Shown here in pieces: positions 35,251-42,049 of a stretch of 64,000 nt of DNA (position 1 is its first letter; every line of letters starts with the position of its first letter). Position numbers and translations under genes: made by a program. The DNA comes from Kosakonia arachidis (GTDB lineage Bacteria; Pseudomonadota; Gammaproteobacteria; Enterobacterales; Enterobacteriaceae). The notes beneath the pieces are model-generated. The model was not told the DNA's origin and made no database searches. It was given only the letters and a program-made list of their open reading frames with translations. The stretch spans positions 1-64,000 of the forward strand of contig NZ_FPAU01000013.1 of the NCBI RefSeq assembly GCF_900116535.1, in the 5' to 3' direction.

Positions 35251-35853
35251 TTACTGCGGCGTAACTTGTGCGTTCGCCGGCATGGGAGGAAGTGAACGGG
35301 GGTCGACCTGATCCATATCTGCCTGAATCAGGCTGGCGTAGCGGTCTTCCAGTGTGGTGATATCCATCACCCCCTGCGTCAGCGGGTACGCTTTCAGGGT
35401 GTGGACATTCACCATAAAGGCCGTCGGCGTGGCTATTGGCAGACCGTTGCCAAAGAACGTCATGATTTCATCCGCCAGTGGCGATGCCGGGTCGGTTTTA
35501 CGCGGTATCAGCGGCACCGGGAAGGATGCATCCCCGCCGCCGTCCAGGGTGTAGGGATACACGCGGATCCGATGCTCATCCGCCCAGCGCTTCAGGTCGG
35601 GATCAAACTTCGCACTGTACTGACAGTGGGACTGCATGAAGACCACCACCGCATAATCCGCCATATCTGCCCGCCGCCCGTCCGGCAGCTGCATCAGCAC
35701 CGGTGTTGCCGTGGCGGGCTGTTTCACCGTGCCGGCATCGGGCTGTGACTGCGTGGCTTTGGCAGCATCGATGGCGGCGATTTCTTCCCGCGCGCCGGCA
35801 CTGGCCAGCAGGGGGAAAAGGAGCAGGAGAACGGAAAGGGCGCTACTTTTCAT
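35251..35853 (-). CDS. trbB: TrbB-like thioredoxin-fold protein with altered active site
   Basis: 200 residues from the ATG at 35853, which follows GGAGGCG. Signal peptide up to 'LLASAGA'. 'YAVVVFMQSHCQYSAKFDPDLKRWADEH' is the active-site strand and helix, and 'TPTAFMVNVHTLKAYPLTQG' the cis-Pro side. F TrbB is a disulfide isomerase with a CxxC motif; here it reads C-Q-Y-S, so the resolving Cys is a Ser. The protein could bind or trap substrates but not complete a normal dithiol cycle. Its start overlaps the preceding gene by 11 bases. Confidence 0.8.
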   Translation of the reverse strand: MKSSALSVLLLLFPLLASAGAREEIAAIDAAKATQSQPDAGTVKQPATATPVLMQLPDGRRADMADYAVVVFMQSHCQYSAKFDPDLKRWADEHRIRVYPYTLDGGGDASFPVPLIPRKTDPASPLADEIMTFFGNGLPIATPTAFMVNVHTLKAYPLTQGVMDITTLEDRYASLIQADMDQVDPRSLPPMPANAQVTPQ

Positions 35854-36070
35854 CTGACGCCTCCGGGGGAACGTCATGGCGGTGCCGCCAGTGCCACCAA
35901 CGGTTACAGGCGAGAAGCAGCCCCGCGAATACCATGAGAAGATAGCTCCCCCACAGGCACATCAGTTGTGACAGATGGGGGTACACACCGGTGATATCGC
36001 CGAGGCATTTGAACAGGATGCCAGCAAAGAAGATGACAACAATTTCTGACAGGGAAAGAGGTTTCATCAT
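35843..36070 (-). CDS. TraQ-position small membrane protein
   Basis: 75 residues with two hydrophobic segments ('SEIVVIFFAGILFKCLG' and 'LWGSYLLMVFAGLLLAC') and a basic tail. It lies between traF and trbB, where F carries trbA/artA/traQ; TraQ is the inner-membrane chaperone of propilin. Topology and place fit TraQ, sequence similarity is weak. Its ATG overlaps the stop of the previous 29-residue gene (TGATG). Confidence 0.5.
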   Translation of the reverse strand: MMKPLSLSEIVVIFFAGILFKCLGDITGVYPHLSQLMCLWGSYLLMVFAGLLLACNRWWHWRHRHDVPPEASDEK

Positions 36071-36156
36071 TTCCCCCCTGCCAGCGCGGTGACAAAACTG
36101 AACCAGACGGCACGACAGAGCGAGCGCAGGGCGCGCCCGGTACGGATGTTATTCAT
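36067..36156 (-). CDS. 29-residue peptide coupled to the TraQ-position gene
   Basis: GAGG lies 7 bases before the ATG. The peptide is basic then hydrophobic ('LCRAVWFSFVTALAGG'). It begins 8 bases after the traF stop, and its own stop overlaps the next ATG (TGATG). Such coupling suggests it is translated. Confidence 0.45.
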   Translation of the reverse strand: MNNIRTGRALRSLCRAVWFSFVTALAGGK

Positions 36157-36164
36157 GGAGAACC

Positions 36165-36953
36165 TCAGAAATTAGGTTTGAAGCCGGTTGAAACGTTCAG
36201 GAAGCGTCTGGCCAGGTCATCCTGCGTCATGAACCCGTAAACCAGTGGCTGGTAATCACGGTTACGCGGGTCAACGAGGAACAGCGCCGGGAAATGCGTG
36301 ATGCGCATCGCCTGTATCTGTCCGGTGTCTGGACGGGAATCCGGCAGAGAAGGTGCCACCTGCCCGTCAACCGATACCGGAATCAGCGACAGATGGTTTG
36401 CTTTCGAAAAATCTGCCACCACCCCGGCCATCTGCGTGTCAATCGGATCGCTGCCCCGGTAGAAGTAAAACATGCCGTACTGCTGCCCCAGATCTGCTAT
36501 GGCCTGCTGGCGCTGTTGCTGGTCGCGGGTCTGAACCAGCGGGGCCATACTGTTGTAGTGCGGGTATTCCAGGTTGTAATCCAGCTCCGGGTGCGTCAGC
36601 TGCGCAGCTGCAAAGGACTGACTGAACATCGAGCTACGGTCAGTCCAGAACTTCTGCCACTTCAGGTACGTCGCCGTGTTTTCCCGCGTCGGGTACAGGA
36701 TGGCGCGGTTAAGCGCCTCCCTTGTGTAAGCCTGCAGCACTTTTGCCTGCTCGACCGCTGACATCTTGCTGAAGTCCGGAATATCCGGTTTTTCAGGCTG
36801 TTCACGCGAAGGCGCAGGTTCCGGTTTCGGAGGCGTCTTCGGCTCGTTGTACCATGACCAACCGGTAAACGGCGGTGCCGGCGAAATGATTTCCTCACCG
36901 GTTGCCGGTAGCGCCAGAACCACCATCAGCAAAGTAAGGAGACGTTTTATCAT
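36165..36953 (-). CDS. traF: TraF, F-type pilus assembly protein
   Basis: 262 residues. Signal peptide up to 'LALPATGEE'. The mature start 'PPFTGWSWYNEP' and the C-terminal thioredoxin-like domain ('YGMFYFYRGSDPIDTQMAGVVADFSKAN', 'THFPALFLVDPR') are typical of TraF, which is periplasmic, lacks active-site Cys and is needed for pilus assembly. The ATG overlaps the traN stop by 4 bases. Confidence 0.92.
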   Translation of the reverse strand: MIKRLLTLLMVVLALPATGEEIISPAPPFTGWSWYNEPKTPPKPEPAPSREQPEKPDIPDFSKMSAVEQAKVLQAYTREALNRAILYPTRENTATYLKWQKFWTDRSSMFSQSFAAAQLTHPELDYNLEYPHYNSMAPLVQTRDQQQRQQAIADLGQQYGMFYFYRGSDPIDTQMAGVVADFSKANHLSLIPVSVDGQVAPSLPDSRPDTGQIQAMRITHFPALFLVDPRNRDYQPLVYGFMTQDDLARRFLNVSTGFKPNF

Positions 36954-38794
36954 TTTGCCCCTCCGCTGCTCTGTTGCTGCTGTACCTGTGCCGCAATCTT
37001 GTCCTTAACCTGCTGGACCATGACGGACGTGTCCGGGATTTTCTGATTGGCTATCAGGTCACTGTAGAAATCCTGGAAGTTAATCAGGTCAAAATTGATG
37101 GCCTGCAGCTGCGGCACAGTAATGCCGCTGCAGTTGGGGCTGTCTCCGCTTCCGAAACCAATGCCCAGCTGGTCGCGACGTCCCTGCTCCATGATAATGC
37201 GCGCCAGTTTGCCACCAAAGACGCAGTACACCTGGCTTTTCTGAACGCACACACCGAGGACCTGGTGATCACAGCGGTCACCCACACTGACCGTGACTTT
37301 TTTGGCCTTCGCTTTGCCCAGCGCCATCTCGTCACTGTTACAGGAGGCCAGCCCTGCATCGGAACCCCACCCGGAATCCTTGCAGCAGTTGGAAAACCCG
37401 GCGAACGCCTTGCGACAACTCATGGCCTGGCCGGTAAACGCCTTCACGTTTATCTGATCATTGATGATGTCATCACCTGCTGAAGCCAGCCCGGCCAGTT
37501 TGGCGACCGCCGTATCAAAACCGCTGTCACCGGTACCGTCCGTATCGCTGCAGTCCCCGGTCTTACAGAAATACTGCCCCCCGCAGACCAGACCACTGGA
37601 GGAATATGTTTTCTGGCACTGGTACGTTTCTGACTGGTGAGTACAGACGCCCGATTCTGTTGTGGTACAGGTATGGCTGGAAAGCGTGCAGGCCGGGTCA
37701 CTCATCAGCGACGCGCAGTTGCCTTTTGAGTCGGTGACCGTCACATAAGAATCGGTATACGCCCAGCAGCTGTTAGTCTGGCTGTACTGCTTGCCATCCA
37801 CAGTGACCGTCCGTGTCCCGCCAGGGTCAGTACAGACACTCCCCGCGCTGGAAAGCGCTTTCGTTTTGTCAAAACCACAGCTTTCTGACCAGGTTGTCTG
37901 CGGAACCCACACGCGAGTGCCGGTGCGAAAAACAATGGTGATGACAAAATGAAACATCTGCGAATCCTTTCCCATCTCCCATATCTGAGGAATGATCTGT
38001 GGGTTATTGTCATGGTTACCGAATGTGATGGTGAGATTTTCTCCTTGTGCAAAGGTCCGGCCTGCCGGAAGGTTATAAGACCCCGAGTTGCCATACATGG
38101 TCATCAGAGTGCCAAGCGCGGTAATATTCAGAAACCAGTTACCGTTACTTTGAGCAAGGGACTTCTTAAACGTATACGTCATGCTGGCGGAATATACGGT
38201 GCCGGCAGGCATGGGCCAGGAGGCATTGATGGTGCTGACATCGAGGTTACCGGAATCGATAGTGACGGTTTGATACGTGTAATTATCCTGATAAGAGCCG
38301 GTAATGGATGCTGTGCGGCCACAGGTCTGGATTACCGCCACATCCCGGTCGCAGGTGTAGTTTTCAAAGGTCGATTTGGATACCGTTGTTGAGGTGCACT
38401 GCGAACCGGTTCCGTCCAGTACGCTGCCGGCCGTACTTTCGGCCCCCTTTCCGATGGTGATATAAGGCGCATTCGGATCAATTACCGGTGACGGGTTTTT
38501 CGTCCCGGAATCAATAACAGTCTGTCCGGCATCGTTGTTCTGTAGTGCCTGCTGTCCTTTGTCACTCAGCCCGCCGTCTCCCCCGGTGACACCGCCGTAA
38601 TAGCCACTTTCGGGCGGACTGCTGGTATAGCCGGGAATGCTTCCTGTCACTGAGCCGGGATTGCTGAGCGATGACGTGCCCTGTGACGAATTGCCCTTGC
38701 CGAAACTTGCGCCGGCATTAAACGCATCACTGTTTGCATCGGCGAGCGCGCCGCCGGCTAACAGCAACGCCGCAAGAATAATGAATCGCTTCAT
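36950..38794 (-). CDS. traN: TraN, mating-pair stabilisation protein
   Basis: 614 residues, near the F length. Signal peptide up to 'LLAGGALAD'. Cys-rich throughout, as expected for this outer-membrane adhesin: 'CRKAFAGFSNCCKDSGWGSD', 'GDRCDHQVLGVCVQKSQVYCVFGGKLARI' and 'RDQLGIGFG' are family landmarks. TraN tip domains contact recipient outer-membrane porins. Four-base overlaps with trbC and traF. Confidence 0.93.
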   Translation of the reverse strand: MKRFIILAALLLAGGALADANSDAFNAGASFGKGNSSQGTSSLSNPGSVTGSIPGYTSSPPESGYYGGVTGGDGGLSDKGQQALQNNDAGQTVIDSGTKNPSPVIDPNAPYITIGKGAESTAGSVLDGTGSQCTSTTVSKSTFENYTCDRDVAVIQTCGRTASITGSYQDNYTYQTVTIDSGNLDVSTINASWPMPAGTVYSASMTYTFKKSLAQSNGNWFLNITALGTLMTMYGNSGSYNLPAGRTFAQGENLTITFGNHDNNPQIIPQIWEMGKDSQMFHFVITIVFRTGTRVWVPQTTWSESCGFDKTKALSSAGSVCTDPGGTRTVTVDGKQYSQTNSCWAYTDSYVTVTDSKGNCASLMSDPACTLSSHTCTTTESGVCTHQSETYQCQKTYSSSGLVCGGQYFCKTGDCSDTDGTGDSGFDTAVAKLAGLASAGDDIINDQINVKAFTGQAMSCRKAFAGFSNCCKDSGWGSDAGLASCNSDEMALGKAKAKKVTVSVGDRCDHQVLGVCVQKSQVYCVFGGKLARIIMEQGRRDQLGIGFGSGDSPNCSGITVPQLQAINFDLINFQDFYSDLIANQKIPDTSVMVQQVKDKIAAQVQQQQSSGGAK

Positions 38795-39399
38795 CGGGAT
38801 GCCTCCAGCAACTCGCGCGCAGTGGCTGCACAGTCGCCGTGCTCCGCCACTTTCTCCAGCGCCTGTTTAAGCGGCAGGCTGCCGCGAATCACATCGGAAT
38901 GGCCAGGACAGTTCACAACCAGTGCCGGAATCGCAGTAATGTGGTAATCGCTGAACAACGTCGGGTCGACCTGTACCCCGATGTTTTTATCTTCTTTGGT
39001 CAGCTGAAACATGGCGTTTGCCGTTTGCCTCAAATCGTTGTTAAGAAGCCCACGGATAGTCGCGGGTATCCCGTAGCGATGCGCATCCTGTAACATCGGC
39101 AGAAGGCCTTCGCGGGGTAGTCCCAGGCTGACAAAGTAGATGGCAGGAAACGTTTTCTTCTCTGTATCAGGCTGGTCTTTTGCGATCCCCTGCTGCAGGC
39201 GGGTTACCAGATCCTGCTGCGCGGGTGGTAACGACATCGACGTGTCTTTCAGACTCTCTTTAAAAGACTGCAAAGCATCCTGCTGTTGTTTCATCCAGGC
39301 CCGATCATTCGCGGACACACCGGCCTGTTCACTCGCGGCGGCGGACAGGCAAATTACCAGGCTGCTGGCCAGCAGCGCCCGGAAGAGTACTTTTTTCAT
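38791..39399 (-). CDS. trbC: TrbC, F-type pilus assembly protein
   Basis: 202 residues. Signal peptide up to 'CLSAAASEQ'. 'PAIYFVSLGLPREGLLPMLQDAHRYGIPATIRGLLNNDLRQTAN' and 'IPALVVNCPGHSDVIRGSLPLKQAL' are TrbC landmarks. A periplasmic protein that works with TraW in pilus assembly. First intact gene of the surviving transfer-operon fragment. Confidence 0.92.
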   Translation of the reverse strand: MKKVLFRALLASSLVICLSAAASEQAGVSANDRAWMKQQQDALQSFKESLKDTSMSLPPAQQDLVTRLQQGIAKDQPDTEKKTFPAIYFVSLGLPREGLLPMLQDAHRYGIPATIRGLLNNDLRQTANAMFQLTKEDKNIGVQVDPTLFSDYHITAIPALVVNCPGHSDVIRGSLPLKQALEKVAEHGDCAATARELLEASR

Positions 39400-39408
39400 C
39401 GGGGAACC

Positions 39409-39485
39409 TCACAGGTAAACGCAGTTACGCTTTCGCCACAGCAGCCATCCGAAGTTTTTCTTCGATTCAGGGGAGTTATGCGGCG
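39409..39485 (-). pseudogene. traU: Probable 3' scrap of traU
   Basis: A frame ending 'KKNFGWLLWRKRNCVYL' stops 9 bases before the trbC start. TraU normally precedes trbC, and its C-terminus ends in a similar W-R-K-R-N-C motif. Only about 25 codons look genuine; the sequence then turns into GC-rich unrelated DNA. This would be the break point that removed the upstream tra genes. Confidence 0.45.
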
Positions 39486-39595
39486 ACGACCCGGCCGGAA
39501 CGGACGGGGAGCCGGAGGGGGCCAGCGCTGTGGTGTTTATGGTGTTGTGATGCATGCTGCCAGTGAGCAAAAAACGCACAGCCGGGAGCATTCTC

Positions 39596-39841
39596 ATGTC
39601 AGAAGATGATGCAGAAGAAGCGTTTTACGACGAAACATGCCGGATAGTGGGCCAGTGCTGCCTGATGCTGGCCAGCAACGGCGCGGAAACAGACCGCGCG
39701 CAGCTGGTGTACCAGCTTAAACGGCTTTACTGGCTAATCATGGTGGCGACAGAAAAGCACCACACGGGGATTCTGCTGGCCATTGAGCAACTGGAGACGC
39801 CGGAGATGTATGAGGAGCGGACGGGAAGGCGAAGGGAGTGA
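39596..39841 (+). CDS. Small plasmid protein, unknown function
   Basis: 81 residues from the ATG at 39596 after GGGAGC. Acidic start 'MSEDDAEEAFYDETCRIVGQC' and a helical body. Not recognised. It runs opposite to all neighbouring backbone genes. A strong hairpin follows at 39929-39960. Confidence 0.5.
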   Translation: MSEDDAEEAFYDETCRIVGQCCLMLASNGAETDRAQLVYQLKRLYWLIMVATEKHHTGILLAIEQLETPEMYEERTGRRRE

Positions 39842-39928
39842 AGCGGGCGCGCCGCAGGCGCATCCGCCCTCCCCGTTCCCCGCAGGGGAACAGCCCTTCC
39901 GGGGTTTTGCGGTCGCGACGGAAGGAAA

Positions 39929-39960
39929 ATGGGGCTGCCAGCAGAAACTGACAGCCCCAT
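39929..39960 (+). terminator. Hairpin after the small plus-strand gene
   Basis: ATGGGGCTG (39929-39937) pairs with CAGCCCCAT (39952-39960) over a 14-base loop. It is A-rich before and TTGTAAA after, so it could work in either direction, also ending the hok transcript. Confidence 0.5.
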
Positions 39961-40032
39961 TGTAAAGGCGCTTTCGGCCATGCCAGAACGCATCAGCCCT
40001 GAAAAGGCGGGGTTTCCCCCGCCTCCAGGTTG

Positions 40033-40191
40033 CTACTTACCGGATTCGTAAGCCATCAAAGCGGCCACCTCCCTGCTTCCGTCTCTGTAGCGAATTTCGC
40101 AGAGCGATTTTCGCGTCAGCCAGGTGAATATCAGCAGTGTGAGACACACTATCAGAACGCACCATATGAAAGAGTTCGGTGTCAGCTTCAT
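40033..40191 (-). CDS. hok: Hok/FlmA-family membrane toxin
   Basis: 52 residues, the exact Hok length, with the hydrophobic helix '[18 protein letters not shown]' followed by '[20 protein letters not shown]' and the C-terminal 'AYESGK' hallmark. Hok depolarises the inner membrane when plasmid-free daughters lose the unstable Sok RNA. Position downstream of psiB-psiA matches the flm locus of F. It overlaps mok in another frame, which allows mok-coupled translation. Confidence 0.95.
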   Translation of the reverse strand: MKLTPNSFIWCVLIVCLTLLIFTWLTRKSLCEIRYRDGSREVAALMAYESGK

Positions 40192-40249
40192 AGCTTACTT
40201 CTCCTTGCCTTCCGGCAGGTAAGCGGCTAATCTGATGTTGTCTAGGCAT
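40037..40249 (-). CDS. mok: Mok, regulatory reading frame overlapping hok
   Basis: 70 residues, the usual Mok size, overlapping almost all of hok in a different frame. Its translation is needed for hok translation, and its start region lies opposite the Sok RNA. The protein sequence itself is not thought to matter. Confidence 0.85.
   Translation of the reverse strand: MPRQHQISRLPAGRQGEVSYEADTELFHMVRSDSVSHTADIHLADAKIALRNSLQRRKQGGGRFDGLRIR
40205..40233 (+). promoter_or_regulatory. Promoter of sok
   Basis: TTGCCT (40205-40210), a 17-base spacer and TAATCT (40228-40233) give a good sigma-70 promoter reading toward the mok leader, predicting a start at about 40240. Confidence 0.7.
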
Positions 40250-40300
40250 ACAGATGAGCCTCGGGTTAATTGAAAAATTACTCGGGGCTTTCTTCTTTCT
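40240..40300 (+). ncRNA. sok: Sok antisense RNA
   Basis: Predicted to start 7 bases after the -10 element and end after the hairpin AGCCTCGGGTTAA..TTACTCGGGGCT (G-U pairs allowed), followed by TTTCTTCTTTCT. The length, about 60 nt, agrees with known Sok RNAs (about 64 nt). It is complementary to the mok start region on the opposite strand and blocks mok and hence hok translation. Confidence 0.8.
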
Positions 40301-40404
40301 GCCTCACAACACGGAACAAACCACCTGAACATCATGAGGCAAAAAGCCTCAAGCGCCACCGCCATTATACCGTAACCCGCACCACTCCCACCAGGCTCAG
40401 ACAG

Positions 40405-40629
40405 TCATTTTTGCTGATTTTTCATATCCTTTCCCTGACAGATTGCTCCCGATTGGTGTGTGTCGTTGACTCTCCGGTTCCAGCGGTTTACAACTTCCTG
40501 TTCACTTTCCTGAAAGGATGCAGTGGCCTCGCAGCCGCAGCATGATGCCCGAAAATACCCGGACAACCTGCGAATACGGATAACATTGCATCCGCAGAAC
40601 GGGCATGGCCTGACGTTATCGTGTCTCAC
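40405..40629 (-). CDS. Lar-like zinc-ribbon protein
   Basis: 74 residues. 'PCPFCGCNVIRI', then 'ASCCGCEATASF' and 'EQEVVNRWNRR' is the Lar (restriction alleviation) layout: two CxxC knuckles and a 'A..WNRR'-type end. Lar of Rac prophage modulates EcoKI so that unmodified DNA survives. In a leading region an antirestriction role is plausible. It overlaps the preceding gene by 14 bases. Confidence 0.65.
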   Translation of the reverse strand: MRHDNVRPCPFCGCNVIRIRRLSGYFRASCCGCEATASFQESEQEVVNRWNRRVNDTHQSGAICQGKDMKNQQK

Positions 40630-40843
40630 CGGGTGCCACCTCAGCGCTTAATACCCGGTACTCCATGACATAATCGGGATACGTGCCACGAATGCGGGAT
40701 TGCACAACTCCCGCACTGACCAGGCGTTCAAGCCGCCAGGCAGACCGGTTAAGCAGAGCAGGTACATCCCGGAGGATAAACCAGCCACCCGGCATCATCT
40801 CCAGAGCTTCTCTGTCAGCAAGGGTCAGCTTTTTAGCCAGCAT
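40616..40843 (-). CDS. Small leading-region protein, unknown
   Basis: 75 residues with a possible winged-helix pattern ('WFILRDVPALLNRSAWRLERLVSAGVVQSRIRG'). Overlaps psiA and the Lar-like gene at either end, so co-translated. Not recognised. Confidence 0.55.
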   Translation of the reverse strand: MLAKKLTLADREALEMMPGGWFILRDVPALLNRSAWRLERLVSAGVVQSRIRGTYPDYVMEYRVLSAEVAPGETR

Positions 40844-41579
40844 TTGCGCCCCCCTCTTCTGAGTGACTCAGCTTATCGGGTACACTCCTGCGGTCAGCCC
40901 CGCGCAGGCAGTCGGGTTGTTCGTTCACAATATCCCGAAGGACGGAGAACACCACCCACAGAGGGTCGCCAGCGTCCCAGTGCCAGAGAAGTTCGTCCAG
41001 CGAAACAAAGCGCCTGCGCCACAGCCAGAACATCGGGGCCAGTTCGTATTCGTGCAGTTCGTCCGACCAGCGCGAATACCATGCCCCCACTGTTTCCGGC
41101 GACTGAAAATTCAGATCCACCCGCGCGCGTGCAACCAGGCTCTGATGCAGCATGGCCTCATGGCAGCGGCGTTTGTCTTCCCGCCGCTGTACCTTGTGCC
41201 AGCGCAGCTTCGCGCGTTTTTCCGCGCGGGATGTGTTACGCCAGACCACGTCCGGGAACAGACACTGCTGCACCGCCTCCGACATGGGGGAAAAACAGTG
41301 CTCCCCCTGACTGACCAGGAGTCGCTCCAGCGCATTTTCCAGTTTATTGAGTGTCCAGAACCTGAAGGACGGATCCCATGCCAGCCCCGGAATCAGCCTG
41401 GCAGTGTTGTGCGTGAGCCGGCTCTGGCCTGTCAGACGGCGCAGGAATGCCCGTGTTACCGGGTGATCGTCAGACAGGCGTTTACGCTCCTCACGGCGTT
41501 GCTCCACCTCCGCAATGGCCTGAAGCGCAGCCTGCCGGGCCGGATTGAAGGTAACGAGTGAATGTGAGGCGGGGATCAT
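40833..41579 (-). CDS. psiA: PsiA, plasmid SOS-inhibition-locus protein
   Basis: 248 residues, similar in length to F PsiA. 'NFQSPETVGAWYSRWSDELHEYELAPMFWLWRRRFVSL' matches the PsiA hallmark ('FHSPETVGSW..RWSD....D...FWRWGGRFPSL'). PsiA is encoded with PsiB in F-like leading regions; its own activity is not well defined. Its start overlaps the psiB stop by 4 bases. Confidence 0.88.
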   Translation of the reverse strand: MIPASHSLVTFNPARQAALQAIAEVEQRREERKRLSDDHPVTRAFLRRLTGQSRLTHNTARLIPGLAWDPSFRFWTLNKLENALERLLVSQGEHCFSPMSEAVQQCLFPDVVWRNTSRAEKRAKLRWHKVQRREDKRRCHEAMLHQSLVARARVDLNFQSPETVGAWYSRWSDELHEYELAPMFWLWRRRFVSLDELLWHWDAGDPLWVVFSVLRDIVNEQPDCLRGADRRSVPDKLSHSEEGGANAG

Positions 41580-42007
41580 GACACCACCTCCGCGTGCATC
41601 AGTTCAGCAATGGTGGCCGCCGTACAGTTAAAACGATGCATTCCGGCGACCTGCGCCAGCAGACCGCCAATTTTCTCAGGCATAAACGCCCCGGACTGGT
41701 GAAGGATCCTTATCAGTCTGCCGTCGCGGGCAAGCAGAAACAGCGTCCAGGCCGGAAGCATTTCGCCGGGGCTGCACAGGCAGAGGAAATAGTGATTTTC
41801 CCCGTTGGGCGCGTAGCGCAGTTGTACGGGGAACTGACCGCCAAATTCGCTCCGGTATTCGGCATTCACGCGCCAGCCCGCAGGCAGCGCAACCAGACAG
41901 GTCGCCGCGTCGCTCAACTGGCGGCGTTCTTCGTCTCCGCTTTCCCGCACGCTTTCAAGATCTGCCGGGAACATGCCATTCAGTACATCGAGAGTGTATT
42001 TTTTCAT
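41576..42007 (-). CDS. psiB: PsiB, RecA/SOS inhibitor
   Basis: 143 residues, the F PsiB length. 'RESGDEERRQLSDAATCLVALPAGWRVNAEYRSEFGGQFPVQLRYAP' follows the PsiB pattern ('SDERRELTHAV', 'W..NGEYGSEFGGFFPVQVRF'). PsiB binds RecA and damps SOS induction when single-stranded plasmid DNA enters. Part of the parB-like/psiB/psiA operon. Confidence 0.9.
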   Translation of the reverse strand: MKKYTLDVLNGMFPADLESVRESGDEERRQLSDAATCLVALPAGWRVNAEYRSEFGGQFPVQLRYAPNGENHYFLCLCSPGEMLPAWTLFLLARDGRLIRILHQSGAFMPEKIGGLLAQVAGMHRFNCTAATIAELMHAEVVS

Positions 42008-42049
42008 TGTTTTCTCCCGGTTGCCCCCGGCGGGGCAACCGTCTCCTGT

